Source: Lonsdalea iberica
GTDB lineage: Bacteria > Pseudomonadota > Gammaproteobacteria > Enterobacterales > Enterobacteriaceae
Length of the DNA stretch: 36,603 bases
Direction: 5' to 3'
Assembly: GCF_002111585.1 (NCBI RefSeq)
Contig: NZ_LUTP01000031.1
Coordinates: forward strand, 1 to 36,603
This document shows positions 21,247 through 31,030 of the stretch, piece after piece. Every line of letters starts with the position of its first letter. Position 1 is the first letter of the stretch. The position numbers and the translations under genes are program-made. The notes beneath the pieces are model-generated. The model did no database searches and was not told where the DNA came from. It was given only the letters and a program-made list of their open reading frames with translations.

Positions 21247-22164
21247 CGTCTCCTGGCGATACCCTTGATAGGTCAGCGCCACTTTTTTAAAGTACTCTGT
21301 CAGATAATTAATGCACACCTGCACCTTCAGCGGCAGATGGTCCTTTCGCGTGTATAACGCATAGACCGGACGCGGATCGGAGTGGTAGTGGGAAAACAGA
21401 ATCTCCACCTCACCGCGTTTAATCTCCTCCAAGACCCACATTAACGGCACATGTGAAATGCCCGCACCGTGCTTGAGCCAGCGGATTAGCGTCTGGGAAT
21501 CATTGGTGACGAAACGCCCCTGCGGTTTCAGACGCGTCGTTAATCCTTCCGGCGAGATCAGCTCAAATTCGCTGTCGGGCCGCACGCTGTATTCCAACCA
21601 GGAAAAGTTGTCGATGTCGGACAGTTTCTCCGGCGCACCGTTCTGCGTCAGGTAGCTTTTGGCAGCACAGACCACCATCGGCATCGAACCCAGACGGGTG
21701 GAAAACAGGCTGGAATCTTGCAGCGACCCGACGCGAATCACGATATCCAGACCGTCGGCGATCAGGTCCGGCGCGGGGATACCGCTGACCAGATTGACGG
21801 ACAGCCCCGGATACTCCTTCAGCATTTCCGCCGTCATCGTCGCCAATACGTTCTGAGCCATGGTCGAGGTGCTGCCGATACGCAGCGTGCCGATCGGCGT
21901 ATTGGTAAACGCATACAGCTGATCGTGAACTTCATGCGCTTCGACCAACATACGACGGCAGCCGTGGTAATAGATTTTCCCCGCCTCGGTCAGCCCGATG
22001 CTGCGCGTACTGCGGTTCAGCAGCTTCACCTGTAACGCATTTTCCAGCTTGGTCACCGTTTGACTGACGGCGGAGACGCTCATTTTCAACTGCCGGGCGG
22101 CGGAGGTGAATGAACCGAACTCCACCACTTTGGCGAAGACAGTCATGCTTTTTAATCGTTCCAT
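21226..22164 (-). CDS. aaeR: LysR-type regulator AaeR of the aromatic acid efflux operon
   Basis: 312 residues (E. coli 309). The N-terminal winged helix-turn-helix covers about 1-60 (MERLKSMTVFAKVVEFGSF, then SVSAVSQTVTKLENAL). The effector-binding LysR substrate domain covers about 90-295. It is transcribed divergently from aaeXAB, as in E. coli, where AaeR activates aaeXAB in response to aromatic carboxylic acids such as p-hydroxybenzoate. The position and similarity to the E. coli protein support the same role. The tail after YLTEYFKKVAL (YQGYRQETPPSSAP) is slightly longer than usual. Confidence 0.93.
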   Translation of the reverse strand: MERLKSMTVFAKVVEFGSFTSAARQLKMSVSAVSQTVTKLENALQVKLLNRSTRSIGLTEAGKIYYHGCRRMLVEAHEVHDQLYAFTNTPIGTLRIGSTSTMAQNVLATMTAEMLKEYPGLSVNLVSGIPAPDLIADGLDIVIRVGSLQDSSLFSTRLGSMPMVVCAAKSYLTQNGAPEKLSDIDNFSWLEYSVRPDSEFELISPEGLTTRLKPQGRFVTNDSQTLIRWLKHGAGISHVPLMWVLEEIKRGEVEILFSHYHSDPRPVYALYTRKDHLPLKVQVCINYLTEYFKKVALTYQGYRQETPPSSAP

Positions 22165-22183
22165 TGTTAAGCCTGGCTTAAAA

Positions 22184-22197
22184 GTGATTTAGATCAC
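22184..22197. promoter_or_regulatory. Candidate CRP-type palindrome in the aaeR/aaeX intergenic region
   Basis: GTGA-TTTAGA-TCAC matches both core half-sites of the CRP consensus (TGTGA-N6-TCACA) with perfect symmetry and N6 spacing. It lies 20 bases upstream of the aaeR ATG and about 280 bases upstream of aaeX, in the 314-base divergent region. FNR uses a different left half-site (TTGAT), so CRP is the better guess. Confidence 0.45.
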
Positions 22198-22212
22198 GCT
22201 GGGTAGATAAGG

Positions 22213-22234
22213 TCATAATAAACATCCATAATGA
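22213..22234. promoter_or_regulatory. Candidate AaeR operator (imperfect palindrome)
   Basis: TCATAAT-AAACATCC-ATAATGA is an imperfect inverted repeat with matching outer TCAT/ATGA arms in the AT-rich centre of the aaeR-aaeX interval. LysR regulators usually bind such sites near their own promoter. This is a position-based guess. No other gene is seen in 22165-22478. Confidence 0.3.
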
Positions 22235-22478
22235 GGCGTGTCTAAGCAGGAAGCGCGGTGTTCTCCTCGCCGTATTCCTGCCTTTGTTACCTCAATGAAT
22301 GAAAAAGTAAGCGCTTCATCATACCGATCATTCGTTACGTGTGTTCTTCATATTGTTATCAGTCTTGCTGTGTCTTCCCCTCGCTTGCAGTCAATGGCTG
22401 CGGGCGGAGGTTTTTTTTGGTTATTTGCTATGCTGCTTACAGGGCGTATCGCGCATCAGAGTGAGAGATAAGAAAAAG

Positions 22479-22682
22479 ATGAATTCGCTTCCTGTTATGG
22501 TTCTGTTCGGCCTATCGTTCCCGCCGGTATTTTTTGTCCTGCTGGTATCGCTGGCGCTGTTTTATCTTTGTCTCCGTCTGCTGCAGCCGACCGGGATCTA
22601 CGATGTCGTCTGGCATCCCGCGCTGTTCAACACCGCGTTGTTCTGCTGTCTGTTTTATTTGCTGTTCCGTTTCGGTCTTTGA
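22479..22682 (+). CDS. aaeX: AaeX small membrane protein
   Basis: 67 residues, exactly the E. coli length, from ATG at 22479 ([19 protein letters not shown]). Two hydrophobic segments flank the family motif [18 protein letters not shown] (about 35-52). It belongs to the DUF1656 family, the usual small partner of the AaeA/AaeB-type efflux pair; its exact role is not known. It is the first gene of aaeXAB, 7 bases before aaeA. The upstream extension of the frame back to 22341 is not part of the gene. Confidence 0.95.
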   Translation: MNSLPVMVLFGLSFPPVFFVLLVSLALFYLCLRLLQPTGIYDVVWHPALFNTALFCCLFYLLFRFGL

Positions 22683-22689
22683 GGTCGTT

Positions 22690-23637
22690 GTGAATACATC
22701 CGCTCTGACAATCTATCTGAAAAAATTTGCCCGTATCGCGATTACGCTGGTGCTGGTCCTATTGGCCATCATGGCGATTGTGCGTGTATGGGCGTTCTAC
22801 ACCGAGTCCCCCTGGACCCGCGACGCGCGATTCACCGCCGATATTGTCGCTATCGCGCCCGACGTCAGCGGACTGCTGACCGCCGTCAACGTTCACGATA
22901 ACCAACTGGTCAAGAAAGGCGACATCCTGTTTGAAGTCGACAGACCTCGCTATCAGCAGGCGCTGGCCGAAGCGCGGGCGAACGTCGAATATTATCAATC
23001 GCTAGTCGTGGAGAAAAAACGGGAAGCAGGACGTCGTCTGAAACTCGGGACGCAGGCGCTGTCGCGTGAAGAGATCGAACAGTACGGCAACACGCTGGAA
23101 ACCACGCAGCATCAGCTGGCGCAGGCGCAGGCCGCGCTGGAACTGGCTCAGCTCGACTTGGATCGCACCGTCGTTCGCGCCCCGTCGGATGGTTGGGTGA
23201 CCAACCTGAATCTGCAAGTCGGTGAATTTATTACCCGTGGCGCGACCGTGGTCGCGCTGGTGAAAAAAGATTCCTATTACCTGTGGGCGTATATGGAAGA
23301 GACCAAGCTGGGCGGCGTTCGTCCCGGCTTGCGGGTGGAAATCACGCCGCTCGGCAGCAACCAAATTTTGTACGGCACCGTGGATAGCGTGGCGGCGGCG
23401 GTGACTAACAGCAATATCACCACCGACAGCAGCGGTTTGGCGACGGTCGACTCTAATCTAGAGTGGGTGCGGTTGGCGCAACGCGTGCCGGTGAAGATTC
23501 GGTTGGACCAACAGAGGGGTAACCTTTACCCGGCGGGCACCACTGCGACGGTCGTGGTCACAGGGGAAAAAACGGAGCATACGAAATCAATGTCGCCGAT
23601 GTTGAAACTGATGCACCGGCTGCGCGAGTTCGGGTAA
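22690..23637 (+). CDS. aaeA: p-Hydroxybenzoic acid efflux subunit AaeA (membrane fusion protein)
   Basis: 315 residues from GTG at 22690 (E. coli 310). It is a periplasmic adaptor of the HlyD/EmrA type working with AaeB to export aromatic carboxylic acids. An N-terminal membrane anchor (about 14-37) is followed by [13 protein letters not shown], the biotinyl-lipoyl half motif [19 protein letters not shown], a helical hairpin (about 90-150), the second lipoyl half [13 protein letters not shown], and the C-terminal beta-barrel ending HRLREFG as in E. coli. A GTG start 7 bases after aaeX is the only start that includes the anchor. It is intact. Confidence 0.95.
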   Translation: MNTSALTIYLKKFARIAITLVLVLLAIMAIVRVWAFYTESPWTRDARFTADIVAIAPDVSGLLTAVNVHDNQLVKKGDILFEVDRPRYQQALAEARANVEYYQSLVVEKKREAGRRLKLGTQALSREEIEQYGNTLETTQHQLAQAQAALELAQLDLDRTVVRAPSDGWVTNLNLQVGEFITRGATVVALVKKDSYYLWAYMEETKLGGVRPGLRVEITPLGSNQILYGTVDSVAAAVTNSNITTDSSGLATVDSNLEWVRLAQRVPVKIRLDQQRGNLYPAGTTATVVVTGEKTEHTKSMSPMLKLMHRLREFG

Positions 23638-23646
23638 GGCACCGTC

Positions 23647-25605
23647 ATGTTCAATTTTCCCGGATTCATCCGGCTACGATTTGCCTTCAAGCTGAGTTTT
23701 GCGATCCTGCTCTCGCTCATGCTCGGCTTCTATATGCAACTGGAAACCCCGCGCTGGGCGGTGCTGACCGCCGCGATCGTGGCCGCCGGGCCCGCTTTCG
23801 CCGCTGGCGGGGAGCCGTTTTCGGGCGCCATTCGCTATCGTGGGCTGCTGCGTATTCTGGGAACGTTTATCGGCTGTATCGGGGCGCTGGTCATTATTGT
23901 CAGTACGGCGCGCGCGCCGGTCGTGATGCTGATGCTGAGCTGCCTGTGGGCGGGCGCCTGCGTGTGGATTTCCTCGCTGGTGCGGGTGGAAAACTCCTAC
24001 GCTTTTGGACTGGCGGGCTACACCGCGCTGATTATCGTCGTGACGACGCAGAGCACGCCGCTTCAGGCGCCGCAGTTCGCCGTCGAACGCTGCAGCGAGA
24101 TCGTGCTCGGCATCATGTGCGCCATCCTGGCGGATCTGCTGTTCTCTCCGCGATCTATTAAACAAGATATCGATCGAGCGATGAAAGCGCTGCTGTTGGA
24201 TCAGTTCCAGCTGTTGCAACGTTGCGTGTCCGGCGCCTCGAAAGAGGATCTGGATGCTCACTGGCACGCGCTGGTGCGTAATACCCAGTCGCTGAACGGC
24301 ATGCGCAGCCAGCTGCGCGTCGAGTCGTCCCGCTGGCAGCCCAGCAACCTGCGCCTCAAAAGCATGGTGACCCAGTCCTGGCTGATGATCACTCAAGCCT
24401 GCGAAACTTACCTGATCCTGCAAGACAGTGAAGCGTCGATCAATGGCGCACTGTCTGTGCTGCTGGAGCAGCCTGTCACGACGCCGGAAGAAGGTCGTCA
24501 GCGTTTACGGCAGCTGCGTTATCTGGTGGCCGTCAACGGCGCCAGCCTGCCGCCGTCGCTGGTCGGTTGGGTCGCGACGGCGACGCGTTACCATCTCCTG
24601 ATGCGGGGAGTACAGAACAACGGTCGCATCAACCGCATTGAGGCGGATGCGCTGACGGCGGATGCGGCGGTTAAAGCCACGTCGGCAGAAACGCATCACG
24701 CCATGATCAACGGGGTGCGGACCTGGGCGGCCACCACCTTGGGGTGCCTGTTCTGGCTGGTGACGGGATGGAACTCCGGCAGCGTCTGCATGGTGATGCT
24801 CGCTGTCGTCACCGCGCTGGCGATGCGCCTGCCCAATCCGCGCATGATGGCCAAGGATTTTTTGGTCGGGACGCTGTTCGCGCTGCCGCTCGGTTCGTTT
24901 ATGTTTATGCTGGTGCTACCCGCCACGCAGCAAAGTCAGCTGTTGCTGTGTCTCAGCCTCGGCCTCATGGCGTTCTTCATCGGTATCGAGGTACAGAAAC
25001 GACGGCTGGGATCGCTGGCATCGCTGGCAACGACCATCAACATTCTGGTGTTGGATAACCCGATGACCTTCGATATCGCGCAGTTCCTGGACAGCGCTAT
25101 TGGGCAAGTTATCGGCTGCTTCCTGGCTTATTTGGTCATTTTGCTGATTCGGGACAACTCGCTGGCCTGGACGGGACGGACGCTGATGAACCGCTTCGTT
25201 TTCGGCGCGGTGTCGGCATTGAATACGCGTCAGCAGCGGCGGCAGGACAATTATCTGCCCGCGCTGTATCAATACCTGTTTTTGCTGCTGAACCGCTTTC
25301 CGGGCGATATCGCCAAATATCGGCTGGCGCTGTCGCTGATCATTGCGCATCAGGGGCTGCGGCAACTGGCTATTCCCGTCAGCGAAACGCTGGTGGCTCA
25401 CCACCGGCAGCTGCGGGCGACGGCGGGCCGCGTGATCAAGGCAAAGCAGGATACGGTGCGTAGCCGCTACTTCACGCAGTTGCTGGCGGAGATGGACGCG
25501 TATCAGCAGGCTTTGCTGGAGCATCAGGTGGCGGAGAAAACGATCGCCTCGGTCAGCCGTCTGATCGCGTTGCTGCGACGAAATCAAAATGCGTTTATCG
25601 GCTAA
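23647..25605 (+). CDS. aaeB: p-Hydroxybenzoic acid efflux subunit AaeB (FUSC family)
   Basis: 652 residues (E. coli 655). It is an inner-membrane aromatic-acid exporter of the FUSC/ArAE family. There are two clusters of about six membrane helices (around 10-165 and 355-500), each followed by a cytoplasmic helical domain, the internal duplication typical of the family. The first helix block includes [22 protein letters not shown]. It begins 9 bases after aaeA. The 153 bases after its stop hold no gene, only the promoter region of the next one. Confidence 0.95.
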   Translation: MFNFPGFIRLRFAFKLSFAILLSLMLGFYMQLETPRWAVLTAAIVAAGPAFAAGGEPFSGAIRYRGLLRILGTFIGCIGALVIIVSTARAPVVMLMLSCLWAGACVWISSLVRVENSYAFGLAGYTALIIVVTTQSTPLQAPQFAVERCSEIVLGIMCAILADLLFSPRSIKQDIDRAMKALLLDQFQLLQRCVSGASKEDLDAHWHALVRNTQSLNGMRSQLRVESSRWQPSNLRLKSMVTQSWLMITQACETYLILQDSEASINGALSVLLEQPVTTPEEGRQRLRQLRYLVAVNGASLPPSLVGWVATATRYHLLMRGVQNNGRINRIEADALTADAAVKATSAETHHAMINGVRTWAATTLGCLFWLVTGWNSGSVCMVMLAVVTALAMRLPNPRMMAKDFLVGTLFALPLGSFMFMLVLPATQQSQLLLCLSLGLMAFFIGIEVQKRRLGSLASLATTINILVLDNPMTFDIAQFLDSAIGQVIGCFLAYLVILLIRDNSLAWTGRTLMNRFVFGAVSALNTRQQRRQDNYLPALYQYLFLLLNRFPGDIAKYRLALSLIIAHQGLRQLAIPVSETLVAHHRQLRATAGRVIKAKQDTVRSRYFTQLLAEMDAYQQALLEHQVAEKTIASVSRLIALLRRNQNAFIG

Positions 25606-25758
25606 CGACGCCGCCAAAGCGTCTTCACGCCGTCCCTCCCGGCTGGCTATCTCTGTTAAAGCGGACGGTGTAGTATCTTCTGAACCTTTTTTGACTGACT
25701 TTATCCACCGTAACGTGCGTGGCGACACGCGCAGCTGACGTACAGGTAACGACGTATT

Positions 25759-26391
25759 ATGACTTTGCACCTTTGGTTGGTTTACACCGGCGTGATCGTG
25801 GCGCTGATCGCCATTCCCGGCCCGTCTGCGCTCATCAGCATGACGCATGGTCTGCGCTATGGACAACGACGGGCAATCGCTACTATTGCGGGCGGGGCGT
25901 GTGCCGCCTTGCTGCTGATGACCGGCTCTGCGCTCGGATTGGGAGCGATCCTCGCGGCGTCGACGACGGCGTTTATGCTGCTGAAGGTGGTGGGCGCGGC
26001 TTATCTTATCTGGTTGGGGATTTCGGCGTGGCGGGCCAAAACCGGCCCGGCGACAGAAACCGAAAGCGTAGCGCTCCCGGTCGATGAACCCGGCGCATTC
26101 ACGCTGTTCAGACGCGGTTTCACGGTGGGCATCAGCAATCCGAAAGATCTGCTGTTCTTCGCGGCGTTGTTTCCCAACTTCATCGACACCAGCGTGCCGC
26201 AGGCAAGTCAGTTTGCGCTGCTGGCGCTGACCTGGACGGTGTTGGATTGCAGCATCATGTTTTGTTACGCCTGCATGGGAAAACGCGTGTCTTCCCTGTT
26301 TGCGCACCCGAAACGTCTGCGGATGTTCAACCGCGCGTCCGGTTCACTGTTTATCTTTGCGGGCACTGCGCTGGCGGCATCGGCTAAGTAG
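25759..26391 (+). CDS. LysE/RhtB-family amino-acid exporter
   Basis: 210 residues with about six membrane helices, typical of the LysE/RhtB superfamily. The family signature near the start is present (IAIPGPSALISMTHGLRYG at about 17-35), and the mid-protein GFTVGISNPKDLLFFAALFPNFID segment is the second conserved block. Such proteins export amino acids such as homoserine, threonine or leucine; the substrate cannot be read from the sequence. It is preceded by 153 bases and is followed on the opposite strand by darP, with a short hairpin between them. It is probably monocistronic. Confidence 0.85.
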   Translation: MTLHLWLVYTGVIVALIAIPGPSALISMTHGLRYGQRRAIATIAGGACAALLLMTGSALGLGAILAASTTAFMLLKVVGAAYLIWLGISAWRAKTGPATETESVALPVDEPGAFTLFRRGFTVGISNPKDLLFFAALFPNFIDTSVPQASQFALLALTWTVLDCSIMFCYACMGKRVSSLFAHPKRLRMFNRASGSLFIFAGTALAASAK

Positions 26392-26401
26392 CGATAAGGC
26401 G

Positions 26402-26434
26402 GACCGGCGGCGAGGAGCACGCCAGCTGCCGGTC
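26402..26434. terminator. Hairpin between the RhtB-type gene and darP
   Basis: GACCGGC (26402-26408) pairs with GCCGGTC (26428-26434), with an inner GGCG/CGCC pairing possible, in the 49-base gap between two convergent genes. There is no U tract, so termination is only likely by position. Confidence 0.35.
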
Positions 26435-26440
26435 ACGGCT

Positions 26441-26995
26441 TCACGCTTCGGTTTCGGCCAGTTCGCGCAGATACTGATACAGCTGACGGGAAGATTTCGG
26501 GGGCTTGTTCGCGGCCTTTTCTTTTTGGGCGTTCCGCAGTAACGAGCGCAGTTGCTGGCGATCGGCCCGCGGATAAAGCGTCAGCACGTCGCTGATGGCG
26601 TCGTCGCCATCCGCCAGCAGGCGGTCACGCAGTTGCTCCAGCTTATGGAACAGCGCCACCTGTTGGTTATGACGATTCTTCAGTTTATCCAGCGCCAGTT
26701 GAATAGGTTCCGGATCGCGCGCGCGCAGCATTTTGCCGATCAGCTGCAGCTGACGTCGGCGACCTTCTTTCTTGATGCGCTGAGCCAGCTCGACGGCGGC
26801 CAGCAGCTCTTCATCCAGCGGGATGCGTTCGAGGGCATTTTTCCCCAGGGCGACCAGTTCCGCCCCAAGATCTTTCAGGGCTTCCGCATCGCGTTTGATT
26901 TCGCTTTTGCTGACCCAGATAATTTCGTCGTCGTCGTCTTCTTCCTGGCTGGTAGGCGGGACGTCGTCCTGCCAGTCTTCGGGGTGTTTATTCAT
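26441..26995 (-). CDS. darP: Ribosome biogenesis factor DarP (YjgA)
   Basis: 184 residues from ATG at 26995 (E. coli YjgA start MTKQPEDW; here MNKHPEDW). The frame extends five codons further up to a second ATG at 27010, which is less likely. DarP associates with late 50S precursors and helps large-subunit assembly. The N-terminal acidic stretch (EEDDDDE) precedes [14 protein letters not shown], then a fully helical protein with [17 protein letters not shown] and the C-terminal [16 protein letters not shown] block. It is divergent from pmbA across a 191-base gap without other genes, which is the E. coli arrangement too. Confidence 0.95.
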   Translation of the reverse strand: MNKHPEDWQDDVPPTSQEEDDDDEIIWVSKSEIKRDAEALKDLGAELVALGKNALERIPLDEELLAAVELAQRIKKEGRRRQLQLIGKMLRARDPEPIQLALDKLKNRHNQQVALFHKLEQLRDRLLADGDDAISDVLTLYPRADRQQLRSLLRNAQKEKAANKPPKSSRQLYQYLRELAETEA

Positions 26996-27186
26996 GCGTG
27001 GTTTCCTCAAAAAGAGGTCGATCCTATCAGGTTATGGCTTGCTGCGAAATTGTCGGCAGATCCTGTTAGACTCAAGGATATCACGCTACCTCTTTATTAC
27101 GCAGAGGTATGGCACGAATCGCGCGCAGACGCGCCTCGTGACCGCCTACATTATCAGGATGTTTTCTTACTCATGATGGCGAATCA

Positions 27187-28527
27187 ATGACAATTATCAC
27201 TCAGGTTGCAGAGCAGCGAAAAACGCTGGAACAGGCAGTGGCGCAGGCGCTGGAGTTGGCCCGCGCCGGTTCGGACGCGGCGGAAGTCGCGGTGACCAAG
27301 ACCACGGGGATCGGCGTCAGCACCCGCTATGGCGAGGTGGAAAATGTTGAATTCAACAGCGACGGCGCGTTGGGCATCACCGTCTACCATCAGCAGCGCA
27401 AAGGCAGCGCGTCCTCGACGGATCTCAGCCCGGAAGCCATTGCCCGTACGGTGCAGGCAGCGTTGGATATTGCCCGTTACACCTCGGTTGACCCTTTCGC
27501 GGGCCCGGCGGACGAAGCGCTGCTGGCGTTTGATGCGCCGGATCTCGATCTGTTTCATCCCGCTGAACTGGATGCGGAGCGCGGCATTGAGCTGGCGGCC
27601 CGCGCGGAACAGAGCGCGCTGCAGGCCGATGACCGCATCACCAATACGGAAGGCGGCAGCTTCAACAGCTACTACGGCGTCAAGGTCTTTGGCAACAGCC
27701 ACGGCATGTTGCAAAGCTACTGCTCCAGCCGCCACTCCATGTCGAGCTGTGTGATTGCCGGCGAAGGCGGCAACATGCAGCGCGATTACGCATACACCAT
27801 AGGCCGCGCGCTGGGCGATCTGGAAACGCCGGAGTGGGTGGGTCAGGAGTGCGCGCGCCGTACGCTATCGCGACTGGCCCCGCGTAAGCTGTCCACCATG
27901 CAGGCGCCGGTCATGTTCAGCGCAGAGGTGGCGACCGGCCTGTTCGGCCATCTGGTGGGCGCGATTAGCGGCAGCAGCGTTTATCGCAAATCGACGTTCC
28001 TGCTGGACCAGTTGGGCCAGCAAATCCTGCCGGAGTGGCTGACGATTCGTGAGTTGCCGCATCTGCGAAAAGGGCTGGCCTCCACGCCGTTCGACAGCGA
28101 AGGGGTACGCACCCAGGAGCGAGACATCGTGAAAGACGGCGTGCTGCAAACCTGGCTGATGACGTCCTATGCGGCGCGCAAACTGGGGATGCAGAGCACC
28201 GGACACGCGGGCGGTATCCATAACTGGCGCATCGCCGGACACGGTCTGGACTTCGATGGCATGCTGCGCGAGATGGGAACCGGCCTGCTGGTGACGGAAC
28301 TGATGGGACAGGGCGTGAGCGGCGTGACCGGCGACTATTCGCGCGGCGCGGCCGGTTTTTGGGTAGAGAACGGTCAGATCCAGTATCCCGTCAGCGAAAT
28401 CACCATCGCGGGCAATCTAAAGGACATGTTGCGCAACATTGTCACCGTTGGCGGCGATATCGAAACCCGCAGCAACATCCAGTGTGGTTCGGTCCTGCTG
28501 CCGGCCATGAAGATCGCCGGGGCATAA
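27187..28527 (+). CDS. pmbA: Metalloprotease subunit TldE/PmbA
   Basis: 446 residues (E. coli 450). PmbA (TldE) is the non-catalytic partner of TldD in the zinc protease that matures microcin B17 and degrades unfolded peptides. The start at 27187 gives [18 protein letters not shown], matching the family after a shorter N-terminus. Conserved blocks include [16 protein letters not shown]-like [46 protein letters not shown] and the C-terminal [14 protein letters not shown] with [11 protein letters not shown]. The HExxxH motif of TldD is absent, as known for TldE. No good Shine-Dalgarno is evident. Confidence 0.96.
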   Translation: MTIITQVAEQRKTLEQAVAQALELARAGSDAAEVAVTKTTGIGVSTRYGEVENVEFNSDGALGITVYHQQRKGSASSTDLSPEAIARTVQAALDIARYTSVDPFAGPADEALLAFDAPDLDLFHPAELDAERGIELAARAEQSALQADDRITNTEGGSFNSYYGVKVFGNSHGMLQSYCSSRHSMSSCVIAGEGGNMQRDYAYTIGRALGDLETPEWVGQECARRTLSRLAPRKLSTMQAPVMFSAEVATGLFGHLVGAISGSSVYRKSTFLLDQLGQQILPEWLTIRELPHLRKGLASTPFDSEGVRTQERDIVKDGVLQTWLMTSYAARKLGMQSTGHAGGIHNWRIAGHGLDFDGMLREMGTGLLVTELMGQGVSGVTGDYSRGAAGFWVENGQIQYPVSEITIAGNLKDMLRNIVTVGGDIETRSNIQCGSVLLPAMKIAGA

Positions 28528-28533
28528 TCCTCC

Positions 28534-28557
28534 CGACGCGCGGCGCTTGGTGCGTCG
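28534..28557. terminator. Hairpin between convergent pmbA and phnP
   Basis: CGACGC (28534-28539) pairs with GCGTCG (28552-28557) in the 38-base gap between pmbA and the end of the phn operon. There is no U tract, so this is a weak candidate for a shared terminator. Confidence 0.3.
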
Positions 28558-28565
28558 CGTGTCCG

Positions 28566-29318
28566 CTACAGTTTTAGCCTCAGCCCGTCGTACGCCGCCT
28601 GCACCTGCCTTGGCAACGGATGTGCCCGCAGCCAGCCGTCCAACGTATGACCGATATGCGTCAGGTACATTTTCCTCGGCTTTAATCGGTCGCAGATATC
28701 CAGCGCCAACGTCAGATCGTTGTGATTCCTCGGCGGCGTGGGCCGCGGCGGTTCGCTGCAATCGAGCACCAGATAGTCCACCGGGCGTCCGGCCAGAAAA
28801 CGCGCGGTATCCTCCGGCAAATCCACGGTATCCGTGAGGTAGGCCAGCGAAGCATACTGTGTCTCAAACAGATATCCATAGGTTATCCTGGAGTGATTCA
28901 GGGGCAGCGGGGTGGTGGGCACGCGGCCGAACGCGACCGTCTCAAAGGGTTTTAGCGGCGGTTGAAATTGCAGTATACCGGGGTGCTGATAAAGATCGTC
29001 GCAGCCGTTCGGGTCGGGCGGGCCGAACACGGGAATCGGCTCACCGCAGCCCCAGCGCAGCGGGAAGAGTCCCTGAACGTGGTCCATGTGGTAATGGGTG
29101 AGTAGAAAGCGGCGAATCTCCCCGGCGCTGAAGCGGCTCTCCAGATCGGGCAAGCCCGCGTCAATCAGCGTCATTTCCCCGTGATCGATCAGCGCAGCGC
29201 AGCAGGCCCGCCGCCGCCGTTGCGGTGACGACCGAGCGCTCTGGCACACGGCGCAGTCACAGCCGAATGCGGGCACCTGTTGCGCGCCGCCGGTACCCAA
29301 AAAGTGAAATGTCGACAT
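28566..29318 (-). CDS. phnP: Phosphoribosyl 1,2-cyclic phosphate phosphodiesterase PhnP
   Basis: 250 residues from ATG at 29318 (E. coli 252). The ATG 21 bases further upstream is not favoured because it precedes the family start MSTFHFLGTGGAQ. PhnP opens 5-phosphoribosyl 1,2-cyclic phosphate to ribose 1,5-bisphosphate, the step after C-P bond cleavage. It is a metallo-beta-lactamase-fold enzyme. The zinc-binding cysteine cluster CDCAVC lies near residues 20-25, the metal motif HYHMDH at about 74-79, and further histidines in LNHSR and THIGH. It is the last gene of the operon and begins 10 bases after phnN; no phnO lies between them. Confidence 0.95.
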   Translation of the reverse strand: MSTFHFLGTGGAQQVPAFGCDCAVCQSARSSPQRRRRACCAALIDHGEMTLIDAGLPDLESRFSAGEIRRFLLTHYHMDHVQGLFPLRWGCGEPIPVFGPPDPNGCDDLYQHPGILQFQPPLKPFETVAFGRVPTTPLPLNHSRITYGYLFETQYASLAYLTDTVDLPEDTARFLAGRPVDYLVLDCSEPPRPTPPRNHNDLTLALDICDRLKPRKMYLTHIGHTLDGWLRAHPLPRQVQAAYDGLRLKL

Positions 29319-29328
29319 GTAGCGCTTC

Positions 29329-29892
29329 TCACCAGGCATTCTCTTTTTTCTCCGTCTGAGACAGCAACTGCCAGAATTGCGCCAGCGTCTGGGGCAGCGG
29401 ACCGTTGTTTAGCAGGATGGCGCAGTCTGAGGGTACATGGCGCTGCTGCTCCTGCGCCCGCTGCATCCGCGCTTCAATCTGACCTGCATTTTCGCGTCCG
29501 CGCGTCAGCAGTCGTTGGCGCAGGATCGGCGGCGAGACCGCCAGACAGAGCGGAAACAGCCGCGATCTGTAAAGTCGTTGCGCCCGTTTCAGGTCACCCC
29601 GCGAACCATTGACGACCACATCCAGCCCCCGCGCCAGCCAAAGATCGATCTCGATTCCGATGGCGTAGTGGTTATGATGCGCCTGCCAGTGCAGCGCGAA
29701 CAGTCCGTGACGACACCGTTGGCCAAACTCGTTGTCCGTGAGCGAAACGTGGTTTTCTCCGGGCAGATCGGCAGGCCGCGTGATGTAGCGGTGAGCGACC
29801 AGCAGGCGCTTCGGCGAGCTGGCGCGTATCGCATCCAGCAGACTGTCCTTTCCTGAGCCCGAGGGGCCTATCAAATAGATCAATCTGCTCAT
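29329..29892 (-). CDS. phnN: Ribose 1,5-bisphosphate phosphokinase PhnN
   Basis: 187 residues from ATG at 29892 (E. coli 185). It phosphorylates ribose 1,5-bisphosphate with ATP to phosphoribosyl diphosphate (PRPP), closing the C-P lyase pathway. The guanylate kinase-like P-loop IGPSGSGKDSLL is at 7-18, followed by the HRYITRPADLPGENHVSL substrate-side segment and NGSRGDL. The start lies one base after the phnM stop (TGA-T-ATG), so translation is coupled. The frame extends 57 bases upstream inside phnM, but that is not used. Confidence 0.95.
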   Translation of the reverse strand: MSRLIYLIGPSGSGKDSLLDAIRASSPKRLLVAHRYITRPADLPGENHVSLTDNEFGQRCRHGLFALHWQAHHNHYAIGIEIDLWLARGLDVVVNGSRGDLKRAQRLYRSRLFPLCLAVSPPILRQRLLTRGRENAGQIEARMQRAQEQQRHVPSDCAILLNNGPLPQTLAQFWQLLSQTEKKENAW

Positions 29893-29893
29893 A

Positions 29894-31030
29894 TCAGAAT
29901 ACCTGCTCGCCTTGTCGCCACACCCGTTGCAGCGCCGTCTGCGGACCATGACGACGGACCAGAACCAGGTCCGCGCGCTTTCCCTCGGCGATCACGCCCC
30001 GGTCATTCAGATGCAGAGCCTGCGCCGGGTTACGGCTGACCAATGCGATAGCTTGGGACAGGCTGTAAGGGTTGCGCTCGTCCTCGGCTATCATAAAGGC
30101 GGCCTCCAACAGGCTGGAGGGATAGTAGTCCGAGGAGAGCATCTCCAGCAGCCCTTCTTCCGCCAACTGATGCGCAGCGACGTTGCCCGAGTGGGAGCCG
30201 CCGCAGATCACGTTGGGCGCGCCCATCAGCACCTGCATACCGACCCGACGGGCCGCGCGGGCGGCGATCGCCGTCGTGGGAAATTCGGCGATCGCCACGC
30301 CGTGTCGATAGGCGTCCATGATGTGTTCTTCCGAGGCGTCGTCGTGACTGGCCAACGTGATCCCTTTCGCCCGGCACAGATTGACAATGTCTTTGCGGTT
30401 GGACTGGGACCAGCGCTGCGAGCCTTCAATCTGTTCCGCTTCGAACTGCGCCATGTCTTCATCGTTCAGGTGGTATTTGCCTTTGTAGTACGCGTGATAC
30501 TTCTCCCGTGAGGCGAACTGGCGCTGCCCCGGCGAGTGATCCATCAATGACACCAGCGTGACCGGCGGCAGATCGCACAGCTGTTCAAACAGCGGCAGCG
30601 TATCCTTATGCGGCAGTTCGCAGCGCAGGTGCAGTAAATGCTCGGCGCGGTTCAGGCCGGCTTTCTGCGTCGCGACCACCGTGTTGGTCATGTTGAGCAG
30701 GTTGTCGAGCCGGTGGCCCCCGTCCCGGACATCGCCCACGGCAATCGCATCTAACACGGTGGTGATCCCGCTGGCGATAATCGCGGCGTCGTGCGCGCGC
30801 ATAGCGGACTCCTTCGGCCAGCTGACGCCGGGACGCGGGGTGAAGAATCTGTCGAGGTTGTCGGTATGCAGCTCAATCAGTCCGGGGAGCAGCCAGGCGC
30901 CGCCGCCGTCCAGCGCGCCGGGCAGGCGACTCGGCGCATCGCTGATGTGCTGAATCACACCCTGATGAACCAACAGCGATCCGCTGAGGATCTCATCCGA
31001 CATCACCATACGTACGTTATTAATGATCAT
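29894..31030 (-). CDS. phnM: Alpha-D-ribose 1-methylphosphonate 5-triphosphate diphosphatase PhnM
   Basis: 378 residues, exactly the E. coli length. PhnM removes pyrophosphate from alkylphosphonate ribose triphosphate to make the PhnJ substrate. It belongs to the amidohydrolase superfamily: the metal-binding motif is ELHTDNLDR (about 54-62), followed by the conserved region [10 protein letters not shown] and C-terminal [10 protein letters not shown] metal-site segment. The ATG at 31030 overlaps the true phnL stop (TAA at 31020-31022). The frame is open upstream to 31735 only because of the single-base loss in phnL; the resulting 613-codon ORF is an artefact of that slip. Confidence 0.96.
   Translation of the reverse strand: MIINNVRMVMSDEILSGSLLVHQGVIQHISDAPSRLPGALDGGGAWLLPGLIELHTDNLDRFFTPRPGVSWPKESAMRAHDAAIIASGITTVLDAIAVGDVRDGGHRLDNLLNMTNTVVATQKAGLNRAEHLLHLRCELPHKDTLPLFEQLCDLPPVTLVSLMDHSPGQRQFASREKYHAYYKGKYHLNDEDMAQFEAEQIEGSQRWSQSNRKDIVNLCRAKGITLASHDDASEEHIMDAYRHGVAIAEFPTTAIAARAARRVGMQVLMGAPNVICGGSHSGNVAAHQLAEEGLLEMLSSDYYPSSLLEAAFMIAEDERNPYSLSQAIALVSRNPAQALHLNDRGVIAEGKRADLVLVRRHGPQTALQRVWRQGEQVF

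Noticed and set aside
24916-26307. A 463-codon minus-strand ORF covering the end of aaeB and the RhtB-type gene
   Set aside because: It overlaps two recognisable membrane-protein genes, is rich in Arg, Gln and His as shadows are, and shows no family motif.
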